Assembly: GCF_003259745.1 (NCBI RefSeq)
Contig: NZ_QLMC01000003.1
Location: 186,001-250,000, forward strand
DNA length: 64,000 nt
Origin: Larkinella arboricola
Lineage (GTDB): Bacteria > Bacteroidota > Bacteroidia > Cytophagales > Spirosomataceae
Reading direction: 5' to 3'
In this document: positions 18,035 to 26,502 of the stretch, in pieces
Layout: every line of letters begins with the position of its first letter
Position numbering within the stretch: the stretch's first letter is position 1
Notes under the pieces: model-generated
Told to the model about the DNA's origin: nothing
The model's input: only the letters and a program-made list of their open reading frames with translations
The model's database searches: none
Translations under genes and position numbers: made by a program

Positions 18035-19348
18035 ATGCACGAGATCTTTAAATCAATTAGTTTATCCTATAAAACCGCCCCGCTGGCCGTTAGAGAGCTA
18101 ATTGCATTAAACGAAGATGAGTCCAAGCAGTTTCTGATCAAACTCCGGGAGTTTTTCGGCGCTACAGAAGCGCTGGTTCTCTCCACCTGTAACCGTACGG
18201 AGATTTATTATACCTCCAGTCAGAATCTGAATCAGGAAATTGCCCGCCTGCTGCTGGCTGAAAAAGGGATTACCTCCTCCGACGAATACCTGCCTTATTT
18301 TCATTTTTTTGATACCCAGGCTACTGCTGTTCGCCATCTTTTTGAAGTTTGTACGGGTCTGCACTCCCAGGTTGTGGGCGATATGCAGATTCCGAATCAG
18401 GTCAAACACGCTTACCAGTGGTCGGCAGACCTTGACATGGCCGGGGCCTTTCTGCACCGGTTGATGCACACGATTTTCTTCACCAACAAACGGGTTGCGC
18501 AGGAAACCAGTTTCCGCGATGGAGCCGCTTCGGTTTCGTATGCCGCCGTTGAATTAATTGAAGAACTGGTTGGCAACAATGGTTGTCCGCACCTGGCCGA
18601 ACAGGGCTCGGCGGCCCCGTCAATTCTGGTGGTGGGTCTGGGCGAAATTGGCGCGGACATCTGCGAGAACCTGGCCGCACGCAAATTAAACCGGATTACC
18701 CTTTGCAACCGCACCCGCTCCAAAGCCGATGCACTGGCAGAGAAACACGGTTTCCGGGTTGCCGACTTTGCCGATCTGACGCAGGAAATTGCGAAAGCGG
18801 ATGTGATTATTTCGTCGGTGCTGGTGGAAAAACCGTTGATCACCGCCGAATTGCTATCCGGTTTGAACTCCCTGACGTTTAAATATTTCTTTGACTTATC
18901 CGTTCCCCGGAGCATCGACGTCAACGTTGAACAGGTTCCGGGCGCACTGCTGTATAACATCGACCAGATCCGGACCCGGGCCGACGAAGCCCTGAGCCGC
19001 CGGATGGCTTCCATCCCACAGGTAGAAGCCATCATTGATCAGTCGATTGCTGATTTTAACGACTGGTCGCGCGAGATGATCGTGTCACCGACCATCAACA
19101 AATTCAAAAATGCGCTGGAGCAGATTCGGAAAGAAGAAATTGCCCGCCATCTGAAACACATGACTGCCGAAGAGTCCGAGAAAGTGGAGAAAATTACGCG
19201 CAGCATCATGCAGAAAATAATGAAAGCACCCGTTTTGCAACTGAAAGCTGCCTGCAAACGGGGCGAAGCCGACACACTGATCGATGTGTTGACGGATTTG
19301 TTCGATTTGGAAAAACAACCAACCGATGCTTCCCAAAGCTTTCACTAA
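18035..19348 (+). CDS. hemA: Glutamyl-tRNA reductase
   Basis: 437 aa. It reduces Glu-tRNA(Glu) to glutamate-1-semialdehyde, the first committed step of C5-pathway tetrapyrrole synthesis. Signatures: SLSYKTAPLAVRE near the N terminus, the catalytic Cys52 in LSTCNRTEIY, EVCTGLHSQVVGDMQI, the Rossmann segment ILVVGLGEIGADICENLA, and the C-terminal dimerisation helices. The TCNRTEIY cysteine is intact. A clear terminator follows. Confidence 0.96.
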   Translation: MHEIFKSISLSYKTAPLAVRELIALNEDESKQFLIKLREFFGATEALVLSTCNRTEIYYTSSQNLNQEIARLLLAEKGITSSDEYLPYFHFFDTQATAVRHLFEVCTGLHSQVVGDMQIPNQVKHAYQWSADLDMAGAFLHRLMHTIFFTNKRVAQETSFRDGAASVSYAAVELIEELVGNNGCPHLAEQGSAAPSILVVGLGEIGADICENLAARKLNRITLCNRTRSKADALAEKHGFRVADFADLTQEIAKADVIISSVLVEKPLITAELLSGLNSLTFKYFFDLSVPRSIDVNVEQVPGALLYNIDQIRTRADEALSRRMASIPQVEAIIDQSIADFNDWSREMIVSPTINKFKNALEQIRKEEIARHLKHMTAEESEKVEKITRSIMQKIMKAPVLQLKAACKRGEADTLIDVLTDLFDLEKQPTDASQSFH

Positions 19349-19371
19349 CCTATGATGAATTAGTTGCCGGG

Positions 19372-19403
19372 ATCCCAAACTAAGCAATTGGTTTGGGATT
19401 TTT
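19372..19403 (+). terminator. Terminator after hemA
   Basis: 9-bp stem ATCCCAAAC (19372-19380) / GTTTGGGAT (19391-19399), 10-base loop, then a T run. Confidence 0.85.
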
Positions 19404-19428
19404 CGTTTATAGTATAGCCGCTCTGCTT

Positions 19429-20046
19429 ATGACCCGTTTTATCAACTCATTGCTCCGCTTCTTTCTTGTTCTTTTGCTGGTTGTTGGCCTGGTCGTGTTG
19501 TGGGAACAGCTACGCGGCTGGTCGGTTTTCAGCGGTTTGACCAAAAAGGAAGCGTCGGTTCAAACGGTTGTCTTGCAGGAAGTAACAGAGTTGGGCAAGC
19601 TCGAACTGGTCAAATACCGTTTCAAAGACATTGTTGAACATCAGCTGATCCGGGAGTGGCTGCCCAACCCGAAAGCCGTCCTGATTGTGGAGGGCGAAGC
19701 CGTTGGTTGTCTGGACCTGACCAAAATCACGAGTGAGGACATTACTACGCAGGGCGATAGCCTCATTGTTCACTTACCCGACCCGGAACTCTGTTCGTAT
19801 AAAATCGATCACCGGAACTCGCGCGTTTTCAACACAGAATACACCTTTTTTGAAGAAGCCCAACTGGTCAGCGAAGCCTACCGCCGGGCCGAAACTCAAA
19901 TCCGCCGGGCAGCTCTTAACAGCGGTATTCTGGAACAAACCCGTCAGAATGCCGACAAAATCCTCAAACCCATGCTGGAGCGAATTTCCGGCAAAAAAGT
20001 TTTTCTGACCACCCGCCTGAAAGCCACCCTGCAACCGCTCCGCTAG
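19429..20046 (+). CDS. DUF4230 membrane-anchored protein
   Basis: 205 aa from ATG 19429. A TTG start at 19393 is rejected because it lies inside the hemA terminator stem. An N-terminal membrane anchor (about residues 7-25, FFLVLLLVVGLVVLWE) is followed by the DUF4230 pattern QTVVLQEVTELGKLELVKYRFKDIVEH and SLIVHLPDPELCSYKID. The function of the family is unknown. Its stop overlaps the stop of the convergent eutC by 4 bases. Confidence 0.85.
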   Translation: MTRFINSLLRFFLVLLLVVGLVVLWEQLRGWSVFSGLTKKEASVQTVVLQEVTELGKLELVKYRFKDIVEHQLIREWLPNPKAVLIVEGEAVGCLDLTKITSEDITTQGDSLIVHLPDPELCSYKIDHRNSRVFNTEYTFFEEAQLVSEAYRRAETQIRRAALNSGILEQTRQNADKILKPMLERISGKKVFLTTRLKATLQPLR

Positions 20047-20798
20047 TGCGTCAGCAGGTTATCGTCAAATTCATCTTTTAGCTGGACACCCGACAGCTTG
20101 CGGGTTTTCATTTCCGTCAGTAAATACAGGAGTTTCTGCACGGCAGCTTCGTACGGCAAGCCTTCGGGCCGAATGTTGGAAATACAATTGCGGGATTCAT
20201 CGGTCAGGCCCGGCTCCGGGCGGAACGTCAGGTAAGCACCCAGGCTGTCAGGAGAGGTCAGGCCAGGCCGCTCGCCAATCAGAACGACCACCGTTTCAGC
20301 CTTCAGCGCGTACGCAATTTCGTCTCCAACGGCCACGCGGCCCTGTTCCACGACACACAAAGGCGCCAGCGACCAGCCCTGTTTCCGAACTTCCTCCACC
20401 AGTCGGGTTACCACCGGCAGCGCGTGACGGTTGATGGCCGTTGCCGATAGCCCGTCGGATAAAACAAGGCAAAGGTCAAAACGGCCCGAAACAGACAACT
20501 TGACACGGCTTTGCTCATCCAGTTTTCGGCCCAAATCCGGACGTTGCAGATACTGCTGGCGGTCGGCAGCACGGCTATGAAGCTGCAAAACCGGTTCCTG
20601 AACGGTTTTGAGTTGACGCACCAGTTGATCCCGCTCCAGTTCCGAATAAACGGCATCACGGGCGCGGGCGTGGTCAAGCTGAAAATCCAGCAGGGCGCGG
20701 GTGGGCAGGCTGTGACCGGTGCGGCCGCGGGCAATGCGGGCGGAGGTGTGACTTTGCAGGAAAGCCCACGGATCGGGCTGGTCGGGAAGTGAGTTCAT
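20043..20798 (-). CDS. eutC: Ethanolamine ammonia-lyase small subunit
   Basis: 251 aa. With EutB it forms the adenosylcobalamin-dependent enzyme that splits ethanolamine into acetaldehyde and ammonia. Family stretches: ARIARGRTGHSLPTRALLDFQLDHARARDAV, SRAADRQQYLQRPDLGRKL, LVLSDGLSATAI, VLIGERPGLTSPDSLGAYLTF and SRNCISNIRPEGL, in the expected order. It overlaps eutB by 4 bases. There are no microcompartment shell or eutA/eutD/eutE genes here, so this is the short, carboxysome-free type of locus. Confidence 0.95.
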   Translation of the reverse strand: MNSLPDQPDPWAFLQSHTSARIARGRTGHSLPTRALLDFQLDHARARDAVYSELERDQLVRQLKTVQEPVLQLHSRAADRQQYLQRPDLGRKLDEQSRVKLSVSGRFDLCLVLSDGLSATAINRHALPVVTRLVEEVRKQGWSLAPLCVVEQGRVAVGDEIAYALKAETVVVLIGERPGLTSPDSLGAYLTFRPEPGLTDESRNCISNIRPEGLPYEAAVQKLLYLLTEMKTRKLSGVQLKDEFDDNLLTH

Positions 20799-22174
20799 AG
20801 TCCGGCGGCTTGTAATAAACGGTGGGTATTTTTGACCGGTAACAATCGGCCTTCAGTGTTGATCAGGTCCATGCGGAGCAGCCAGTCTTCAAACTCCGGG
20901 GCGGGACGCAGACGGCACAAATTCCGCACGTACAGCGCATCGTGGAACGACGTACTCTGGTAATGCAGCATCACATCGTCGGCGCCGGGAATGCCCATAA
21001 TAAAGTTGACACCCGCCGTACCGAGCAGTGTCAGTAGCGTGTCCATATCGTCCTGATCGGCCTCGGCGTGGTTCGTGTAGCAAATATCAACGCCCATCGG
21101 CAGCCCCAGCAGTTTGCCGCAGCAATGATCTTCCAGCCCGGCGCGAATGATTTGTTTGCCATTATAGAGGTATTCCGGACCGATGAAACCCACCACGGTA
21201 TTGACCAATAGCGGTTCAAAAAGCCGGGCCACGGCATAGGCCCGCACCTCGCAGGTTTGCTGATCAACCCCGTGGTGGGCGTTGGCCGACAGGGCGCTCC
21301 CCTGCCCCGTTTCGAAATACATCACATTCTGACCAACGGTACCCCGGTTTAGCGACCGACCGGCTTCCAAACCTTCCCGCAACAGGGCCAGATTGACCCC
21401 GAACGACGTATTGACGGCTTCGGTCCCGCCAATGGACTGAAACACCAGATCGACCGGTGCGCCCTGCTCAATGGCCTGGAGCGTGGTGGTAATATGGCTC
21501 AAAACGCAGGTTTGCGTGGGAATATCGAACCGCTGCCGAATCTGATCCATCATATCGACCAGCCGCATGACCGTCCGGACGTGGTCAGTAGCCGGATTAA
21601 TACCGATCACCGCATCGCCACTGCCGTAAAACAGTCCATCGACAATGCTGGCGGCCACACCCCGAAAATCGTCGGTCGGGTGGTTGGGTTGCAGCCGGGT
21701 CGAAAATCGTCCTTTCAGGCCAATCGTATTCCGAAACCGCGTCACTACTTCGCACTTAGCGGCCACGGTAATCAAATCCTGATTTCGCATCAGCTTGCTC
21801 ACGGCGGCCACCATCTCCGGCGTCAGACCCGCTTGCAGGTTTGTCAGCATTCGGGCGTCGACCTCATCCGACAGCAGGTAATTCCGCAGATCACCAACCG
21901 TCAGGTGACGAATGGAGGCAAACGCATCGGCATCGTGCGTATCCAGAATTAACCGGGTAATCTCGTCGATTTCGTAGGGAATAACGGCTTCGGTCAGAAA
22001 GGTCGTCAGTGGCAGGTCGGCCAGCGCCATCTGAGCCGCCACCCGTTCCTCGGCGGTCCGGGCCGCTACGCCCGCGAGTTGATCACCCGAACGCAACGGA
22101 GTAGCTTTCGCCAGCAGAGTCTTGAGGTCGTCGAAGCGGTAGGTTACGTTACGAACAGCACAGCGGTACGCCAT
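20795..22174 (-). CDS. eutB: Ethanolamine ammonia-lyase large subunit
   Basis: 459 aa, the usual EutB length. It is the catalytic TIM-barrel chain. Conserved segments include FKDLLAKAT-like FDDLKTLLAKATPLRSGDQLAG, GDAVIGINPATD, QSIGGTEAVNTSFGVNL, FETGQGSALSANAHHGVDQQT, and GPEYLYNGKQIIRAGLEDHCCGKLLGLPMGVDICYTNHAEADQ. It is divergent from the phosphonatase-like gene, with 184 bases between the two starts. Confidence 0.96.
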   Translation of the reverse strand: MAYRCAVRNVTYRFDDLKTLLAKATPLRSGDQLAGVAARTAEERVAAQMALADLPLTTFLTEAVIPYEIDEITRLILDTHDADAFASIRHLTVGDLRNYLLSDEVDARMLTNLQAGLTPEMVAAVSKLMRNQDLITVAAKCEVVTRFRNTIGLKGRFSTRLQPNHPTDDFRGVAASIVDGLFYGSGDAVIGINPATDHVRTVMRLVDMMDQIRQRFDIPTQTCVLSHITTTLQAIEQGAPVDLVFQSIGGTEAVNTSFGVNLALLREGLEAGRSLNRGTVGQNVMYFETGQGSALSANAHHGVDQQTCEVRAYAVARLFEPLLVNTVVGFIGPEYLYNGKQIIRAGLEDHCCGKLLGLPMGVDICYTNHAEADQDDMDTLLTLLGTAGVNFIMGIPGADDVMLHYQSTSFHDALYVRNLCRLRPAPEFEDWLLRMDLINTEGRLLPVKNTHRLLQAAGL

Positions 22175-22358
22175 AGTGGTAACAAATGCGTAAAAGATTG
22201 TACGAAAATGGGAACAACAGAAGGACTTATCCCGGAAAATGAAATCTACAAAGAAGCTGGAATTAGCCCAAGGATTACCGGAATTTAATACGCCAATAAC
22301 AGTTTATAAACGGGGCTTTTGTAAGTTTGGCGTTTGATCATCTCCTTATTTCTAACCC

Positions 22359-23114
22359 ATGAACTCATTCCAACTGGTGGTATTCGATATGGCTGGCACG
22401 ACCGTCCAGGACCAGCACGAAGTAGAACGCTGTTTTGCCCAGGCCGCTTCACAAACCGATCTGATTGTCAGCGACGAGCGGATTCTGGCGATGCAGGGAC
22501 TTTCCAAACGCTTTGTTTTCGAAACGCTCTGGAGTGAGCAACTGGGTACGACCACGCCGGATGAACTAAAAGCAAAGGTGGATCACTCCTACCAGCTCTT
22601 TACCGAAATTCTGGAAAACCATTACCGCACCCAACCCATCCGACCGACCGAAGGATGCCTGGAAACGTTTGAATTTCTGCGCAACAACGGCATCAAAATC
22701 GCCTTAACGACCGGTTTTTACCGCAAAGTGACCGACATTATTCTGGAGAAATTAGGCTGGCTTGAAGGTCTGGACGAAAATTACATCGGCAACGACCAAA
22801 CCGTGATTCAGGCATCCATTGCCAGCGACGAGGTCGAACAGGGCCGTCCGCATCCGTTCATGATTCAAAAGGCCATGCAGTTACTCAACATTTCCGATCC
22901 AAAACGGGTTGTCAACATCGGCGACACGCCTTCCGACCTGCTGTCGGGACAGGCCGCCGGGGTTGGCTTGAATCTGGGCGTTGTAAACGGCACCCACAGC
23001 CCCAGCCAACTGGAACCGCATCCGCACGATTACCTGCTCGCATCGCTCGCCCAGTTACCGGCTACGCTATCCATGTCGTCGGCTCAGGCGCTTACCAACC
23101 AGCCCAATCTTTAA
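22359..23114 (+). CDS. Phosphonatase-like HAD hydrolase (PhnX-like, TIGR03351 type)
   Basis: 251 aa. HAD motif I is FDMAGTT with nucleophile D10 (PhnX has DWAGTT). Motif II/III-like segments are IALTTGFYRK and VVNIGDTPSDLLSGQAAG. K50, in MQGLSK, aligns by eye with the Schiff-base lysine of phosphonoacetaldehyde hydrolase (MGLLK), which suggests the true C-P-cleaving chemistry: phosphonoacetaldehyde to acetaldehyde and phosphate. The family name and context rest on established linkage with phosphonate genes. Alternative: a different HAD phosphatase. It is followed 18 bases later by the FAD oxidoreductase, so the two are probably cotranscribed. Confidence 0.82.
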   Translation: MNSFQLVVFDMAGTTVQDQHEVERCFAQAASQTDLIVSDERILAMQGLSKRFVFETLWSEQLGTTTPDELKAKVDHSYQLFTEILENHYRTQPIRPTEGCLETFEFLRNNGIKIALTTGFYRKVTDIILEKLGWLEGLDENYIGNDQTVIQASIASDEVEQGRPHPFMIQKAMQLLNISDPKRVVNIGDTPSDLLSGQAAGVGLNLGVVNGTHSPSQLEPHPHDYLLASLAQLPATLSMSSAQALTNQPNL

Positions 23115-23132
23115 TCATAATCGTTTCTTCTT

Positions 23133-24275
23133 TTGGCTTCTTTCGATTTTATTATCATTGGCTCGGGCATTCTGGGAACGTTTCATGCGCTGCACGCAGC
23201 CCGCGCCGGAAAAAAAGTACTGCTACTGGAAAAAGACAACCGGCCCGTCAGCGCCACCGTCCGCAATTTTGGTCAGGTTGTGCCGTCTGGTCTGGGCGGG
23301 CGCTGGTACCAGTACGGACGGCGCAGCCTGGAATTATACCGGGAAATTCAGCAGGAATATGACATTACCGTTCGGCAAAACGGCTCGGTGTATGTAGCCT
23401 CGGACGCCGATGAATGGGCGCTGGCAAACGAACTGTACGACCGACGGCGGGCCGACGGTTATCCGTGTGAACTGTGGTCGAAGGCCCAGACACTGGCAAC
23501 TTATCCGGTTTTACGGCCAGATTACGTGCAGGGCGCACTGGTTTTTCCGGAAGAAATCAGCGTAGAACCCGATCAGATGATTTACCGGCTCATCGGTTAC
23601 CTAACAACGAAATTCCCAAATGTCACGTACCGAAACAACGCTGCGGTTGTCGGTTGTGCTTCAACGGCAGACGGTGCTACGGTACAACTGGCAAACGGCG
23701 AACGGTTTCAGGCGGGTAAGGTGCTGATCTGCAATGGCAGCGAATTCCGGCTCCTGTTTCCCGACTTATTCACCCAGAGTGGTCTGGTGGTGAGTAAACT
23801 CCAGATGATGCAGACGGTTCCGATGCCGGAAATAAGGCTGCCCGGCAATATCCTGACGGGTTTGACCATCCGGCGGTACGAATCGTTTGAAGAATGTCCG
23901 TCGTACGCCAACCTCCAAACACCGGACCATCTGGCCGAGTTGAAAAAATGGGGCATCCACGTCCTGTTCAAGCAGGCACTCGACGGTTCAATCATCATCG
24001 GTGATTCGCACGAATACGCTACGGCCACGCAAACCGATGATCTGGGCTTTGATACGAACGATTACGTCAATCAGTTAATTCTTCAGGAAGCCCGCCGAAT
24101 TGTTGATTTTCCCGTCGACCGTATCCAGCGAACCTGGGCCGGATTTTACGCCCAGACCACCCAGGAAATTTTCGAAGCCGACCTCGACAACGTTCACATC
24201 GTCACGGGCATCGGCGGCAAGGGCATGACCTCCAGCGCCGGGTTTTCGGAGGAAAACATGAAGCGGTTTTTATAA
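23133..24275 (+). CDS. FAD-dependent amine/amino-acid oxidoreductase of the phosphonate-linked TIGR03364 type
   Basis: 380 aa. Starts at TTG 23133: the dinucleotide-binding motif FDFIIIGSGILGTFHALHAARAGKKVLLLEK begins at residue 4 and no ATG lies upstream. DAO-fold signatures continue with GQVVPSGLGGRWYQYG and end with IVTGIGGKGMTSSAGF. Family members sit beside phosphonatase-like hydrolases, and probably make phosphonoacetaldehyde from an aminoethylphosphonate derivative. The substrate here is inferred from context only. A long imperfect inverted repeat follows its stop. Confidence 0.82.
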   Translation: MASFDFIIIGSGILGTFHALHAARAGKKVLLLEKDNRPVSATVRNFGQVVPSGLGGRWYQYGRRSLELYREIQQEYDITVRQNGSVYVASDADEWALANELYDRRRADGYPCELWSKAQTLATYPVLRPDYVQGALVFPEEISVEPDQMIYRLIGYLTTKFPNVTYRNNAAVVGCASTADGATVQLANGERFQAGKVLICNGSEFRLLFPDLFTQSGLVVSKLQMMQTVPMPEIRLPGNILTGLTIRRYESFEECPSYANLQTPDHLAELKKWGIHVLFKQALDGSIIIGDSHEYATATQTDDLGFDTNDYVNQLILQEARRIVDFPVDRIQRTWAGFYAQTTQEIFEADLDNVHIVTGIGGKGMTSSAGFSEENMKRFL

Positions 24276-24347
24276 AGACAAAAGAGGTAAGACAAGAGAA
24301 AAAAGACTTCTGGTATCGTTTGTCTTACCTCTCCTGTCTTTTGTCTC
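24274..24347. repeat. Long imperfect inverted repeat after the FAD oxidoreductase gene
   Basis: 24274-24295 (AAAGACAAAAG/AGGTAAGACAA) pairs with 24320-24347, except for a 7-base insertion in the right arm. The arms are built from purine-rich AAAGAC/AAGACA units on one strand. It could act as a terminator or RNA-stability element for the 22359-24275 transcript. Confidence 0.55.
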
Positions 24348-24363
24348 CCATCCCAAAAATTAA

Positions 24364-24400
24364 AAAAAGCAGGAAAGCCAAGGGCCAGTTCCTGCTTTTT
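24364..24400. terminator. Terminator for the DUF5606 gene (bidirectional)
   Basis: Perfect 12-bp stem AAAAAGCAGGAA (24364-24375) / TTCCTGCTTTTT (24389-24400), 13-base loop. Confidence 0.85.
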
Positions 24401-24422
24401 AAATTACTGAAAAATGGAAAAT

Positions 24423-24908
24423 CTACGCTTTCTCTTCCTGCGTTTCAGCAGTTTCAGAGGACGTTTCGTTTGATGTTGCGTCGGCTTCGGCTGTTTCTTC
24501 GGCCTTTTTCTCAAACGCTTCCGGCAGGTTTTTCCGCAGAATGTTATACCAGCCGATCATTTTCTTTACATCCGACATATGCACCCGGTCGCGGTCGTAT
24601 TCCGGCACTACTTCAGCCATGAAATCCGCCAGCTCGGCGTTTGAAGCCGCCTTAGCTACAATCGGCAAATCATCATTGTATTTCTCATAAATGGCCATGA
24701 ACACGTCCCCCAGCGGCTTCGATTGTTCATCGTCATCCGTATAAATTGAAATGTCTTTCAATACCGATACGCGCGCGGTGGGCCCAATCATCGACTTTTC
24801 TTTCTTTTCGTCGAGCGATTCCACAATCACACCCGTTCGGCTGGGTTTTACAATCCGGTATAAGCCGCCTTTTCCGGCAATATTCGCAATTTCTTTCAGC
24901 GCTTCCAT
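24423..24908 (-). CDS. DUF5606 protein
   Basis: 161 aa. The N terminus MEALKEIANIAGKGGLYRIVKPSRTGVIVESLDEKKEK is the DUF5606 hallmark. It is followed by a helical domain (VHMSDVKKMIGWYNILRKNLPEAF) and an acidic, Glu/Thr-rich low-complexity tail of about 30 residues. It is conserved in Bacteroidota; the function is unknown. A minus-strand TATCTTTG box at 24984-24977 probably drives it. Confidence 0.88.
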   Translation of the reverse strand: MEALKEIANIAGKGGLYRIVKPSRTGVIVESLDEKKEKSMIGPTARVSVLKDISIYTDDDEQSKPLGDVFMAIYEKYNDDLPIVAKAASNAELADFMAEVVPEYDRDRVHMSDVKKMIGWYNILRKNLPEAFEKKAEETAEADATSNETSSETAETQEEKA

Positions 24909-24976
24909 GCTGCCTTGTTTAATGGGTAACGGTCAATTTGATTTGGTTATTGCCACTATTTCTAAAAACTGAAGGG

Positions 24977-24984
24977 CAAAGATA
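24977..24984 (-). promoter_or_regulatory. Candidate -7 box for the DUF5606 gene
   Basis: Minus strand TATCTTTG, an exact TAnnTTTG match, 69 bases before the start codon. No convincing -33 TTTG at the usual distance. Confidence 0.35.
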
Positions 24985-25051
24985 CGTTGAATCCCCTGCC
25001 AATCGTACTGATCAGACGGTTTTACTACGATTAAAACCGCCTACCAATCAA

Positions 25052-25672
25052 TTATTTTTTTGGGTTGACCTGCTCGTGAAACTCTTTATTCAGCTGGTCG
25101 ATATACCCCAGAATTTCTTCTCTTCCCCGCCCGCTCACCGCTGAAGAAAGAAACATGGGCGGCAGTTCGGCCCAGGTTTTTCGCATGGTTTGCTCATACC
25201 GCTTTACGGCCTGCTGAACGGCGTTTGTATTACTTTTTTCGGTTTTTGTAAAAATAATGGCAAACGGCAATCCGCGTTCGCCCATTTTTTCCATAAACTC
25301 CAGGTCGATGCGCTGCGGGTCAATGCGGCTATCGACCAGTACAAACGTGCAGATTAGGTTCGAGCGGTTTTTGAGGTAGCTATCAATCATTCGCTCCCAC
25401 TTTTCGCGTTCGCGCTGCGGTGCTTTCGCAAAACCGTAGCCCGGCAAATCGACCAGATACCAATCATTGTTGATCAGGAAATGGTTAATCAACTGCGTTT
25501 TCCCGGGTGTCTGCGAGGTCTTGGCTAGTTTATGCTTGATCGTCAGCATATTAATAAGCGACGACTTTCCGACGTTGGAGCGGCCAATGAAGGCATACTC
25601 CGGCCGGTCCGGCTTTGGGCAGCGGGACGGGTCGGAATTGCTCATGACAAACTCGGCTTGTTTTACTTCCAT
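25052..25672 (-). CDS. engB: Ribosome-biogenesis GTPase YihA/YsxC
   Basis: 206 aa TRAFAC-class GTPase needed for large-subunit assembly. G1 is GRSNVGKSSLIN, G2 region TSQTPGKTQLINHF, G3 DLPGYG, G4 TKTEK, G5-like SSAVSGRGR. The length is normal and the start ATG at 25672 puts the G1 motif near residue 30 as usual. Confidence 0.96.
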   Translation of the reverse strand: MEVKQAEFVMSNSDPSRCPKPDRPEYAFIGRSNVGKSSLINMLTIKHKLAKTSQTPGKTQLINHFLINNDWYLVDLPGYGFAKAPQREREKWERMIDSYLKNRSNLICTFVLVDSRIDPQRIDLEFMEKMGERGLPFAIIFTKTEKSNTNAVQQAVKRYEQTMRKTWAELPPMFLSSAVSGRGREEILGYIDQLNKEFHEQVNPKK

Positions 25673-25894
25673 AGTGATGCAGAAAGACGGTTTTAAAACC
25701 GTTCTCCGGCCGCAAAGTTCGTAAAGAATTGATAAGAGTACTATTACATCCTGAAATTGAAGCCGGAACCAGGGTTTACAAATCCATTTTTTTGCTTAAA
25801 ATTGTATGTTCTTTGGCGGAAAAATCCAGTCCAGGAAACAAAACAGAACCCCTCCATCGTTATCCTGTTATCAGAACGAACCGATTTAAGAGTT

Positions 25895-26440
25895 ATGAAG
25901 AATACAAGTTTGCTCTCCCTGCTGCTGGTGTTTGCCCTGGTTTTCAACGCCTGCAACTCCCAAAGTAAATCAACGGACGATCAGTCGGCCACTACTGAAA
26001 CCACGGCGGACAATACCGAGGCCGTGAGCGAAGAAGAAAATACCGTGCCCGAGGTCAGCGCCACCGCTACCGGCACCGAACCGGGTATTCAGTTTTCGGA
26101 TGCCACCTGGAAAACGCAGTTAGCCAAAGCCAAAGCGGAGAAAAAACTTGTGTTTCTGGACGCCTACACCAGTTGGTGCGGCCCTTGTAAGCTGTTGCAG
26201 AAAAACGTCTTTACCCAGAAAGAAGTCGGTGACTTTTTCAACAAGGAGTTCATTAACGTGAAAATCGACATGGAAAAAGGCGAAGGGCCGGAGCTGGCGC
26301 TGCAATACCCGCTGGAAGGCTACCCAACCTTGTTGTTCATTGATGGCGACGGAAAAGTGGTGAAGACAGTGCTGGGTTACCAATCGCCGGAAGAATTGCT
26401 GACTATTGGTAAAAGCGTCAAAAGCCAGTCGGCCTTGTAA
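25895..26440 (+). CDS. Thioredoxin-fold lipoprotein
   Basis: 181 aa from ATG 25895, chosen over an in-frame ATG at 25757 because MKNTSLLSLLLVFALVFNAC is a clean lipoprotein signal (Cys20). An acidic, Thr/Glu-rich linker (about 25-65) leads to a thioredoxin domain with the redox motif SWCGPCK and VTQKEV/KIDMEKGEG typical of the DsbD-gamma/Thioredoxin_7 group; cis-Pro is in EGYPTLLFI. It probably reduces or isomerises disulfides on the periplasmic side. A strong terminator follows. Confidence 0.88.
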   Translation: MKNTSLLSLLLVFALVFNACNSQSKSTDDQSATTETTADNTEAVSEEENTVPEVSATATGTEPGIQFSDATWKTQLAKAKAEKKLVFLDAYTSWCGPCKLLQKNVFTQKEVGDFFNKEFINVKIDMEKGEGPELALQYPLEGYPTLLFIDGDGKVVKTVLGYQSPEELLTIGKSVKSQSAL

Positions 26441-26463
26441 ATAAAATTTGTCTATTGGTGCCT

Positions 26464-26502
26464 AAAGCCGCAAACGCAACCCGTTTGCGGCTTTGTTTTT
26501 TT
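26464..26502. terminator. Terminator between the thioredoxin lipoprotein and the polysaccharide locus
   Basis: Perfect 13-bp stem (26464-26476 with 26482-26494), 5-base loop, followed by a T run broken by one G. It lies at the 3' end of the minus-strand polysaccharide locus and may serve both convergent transcripts. Confidence 0.85.

Noticed and set aside
20043-22174. Ethanolamine microcompartment operon
   Set aside because: No shell, eutE, eutD, eutA or transporter gene is present; only eutB and eutC.
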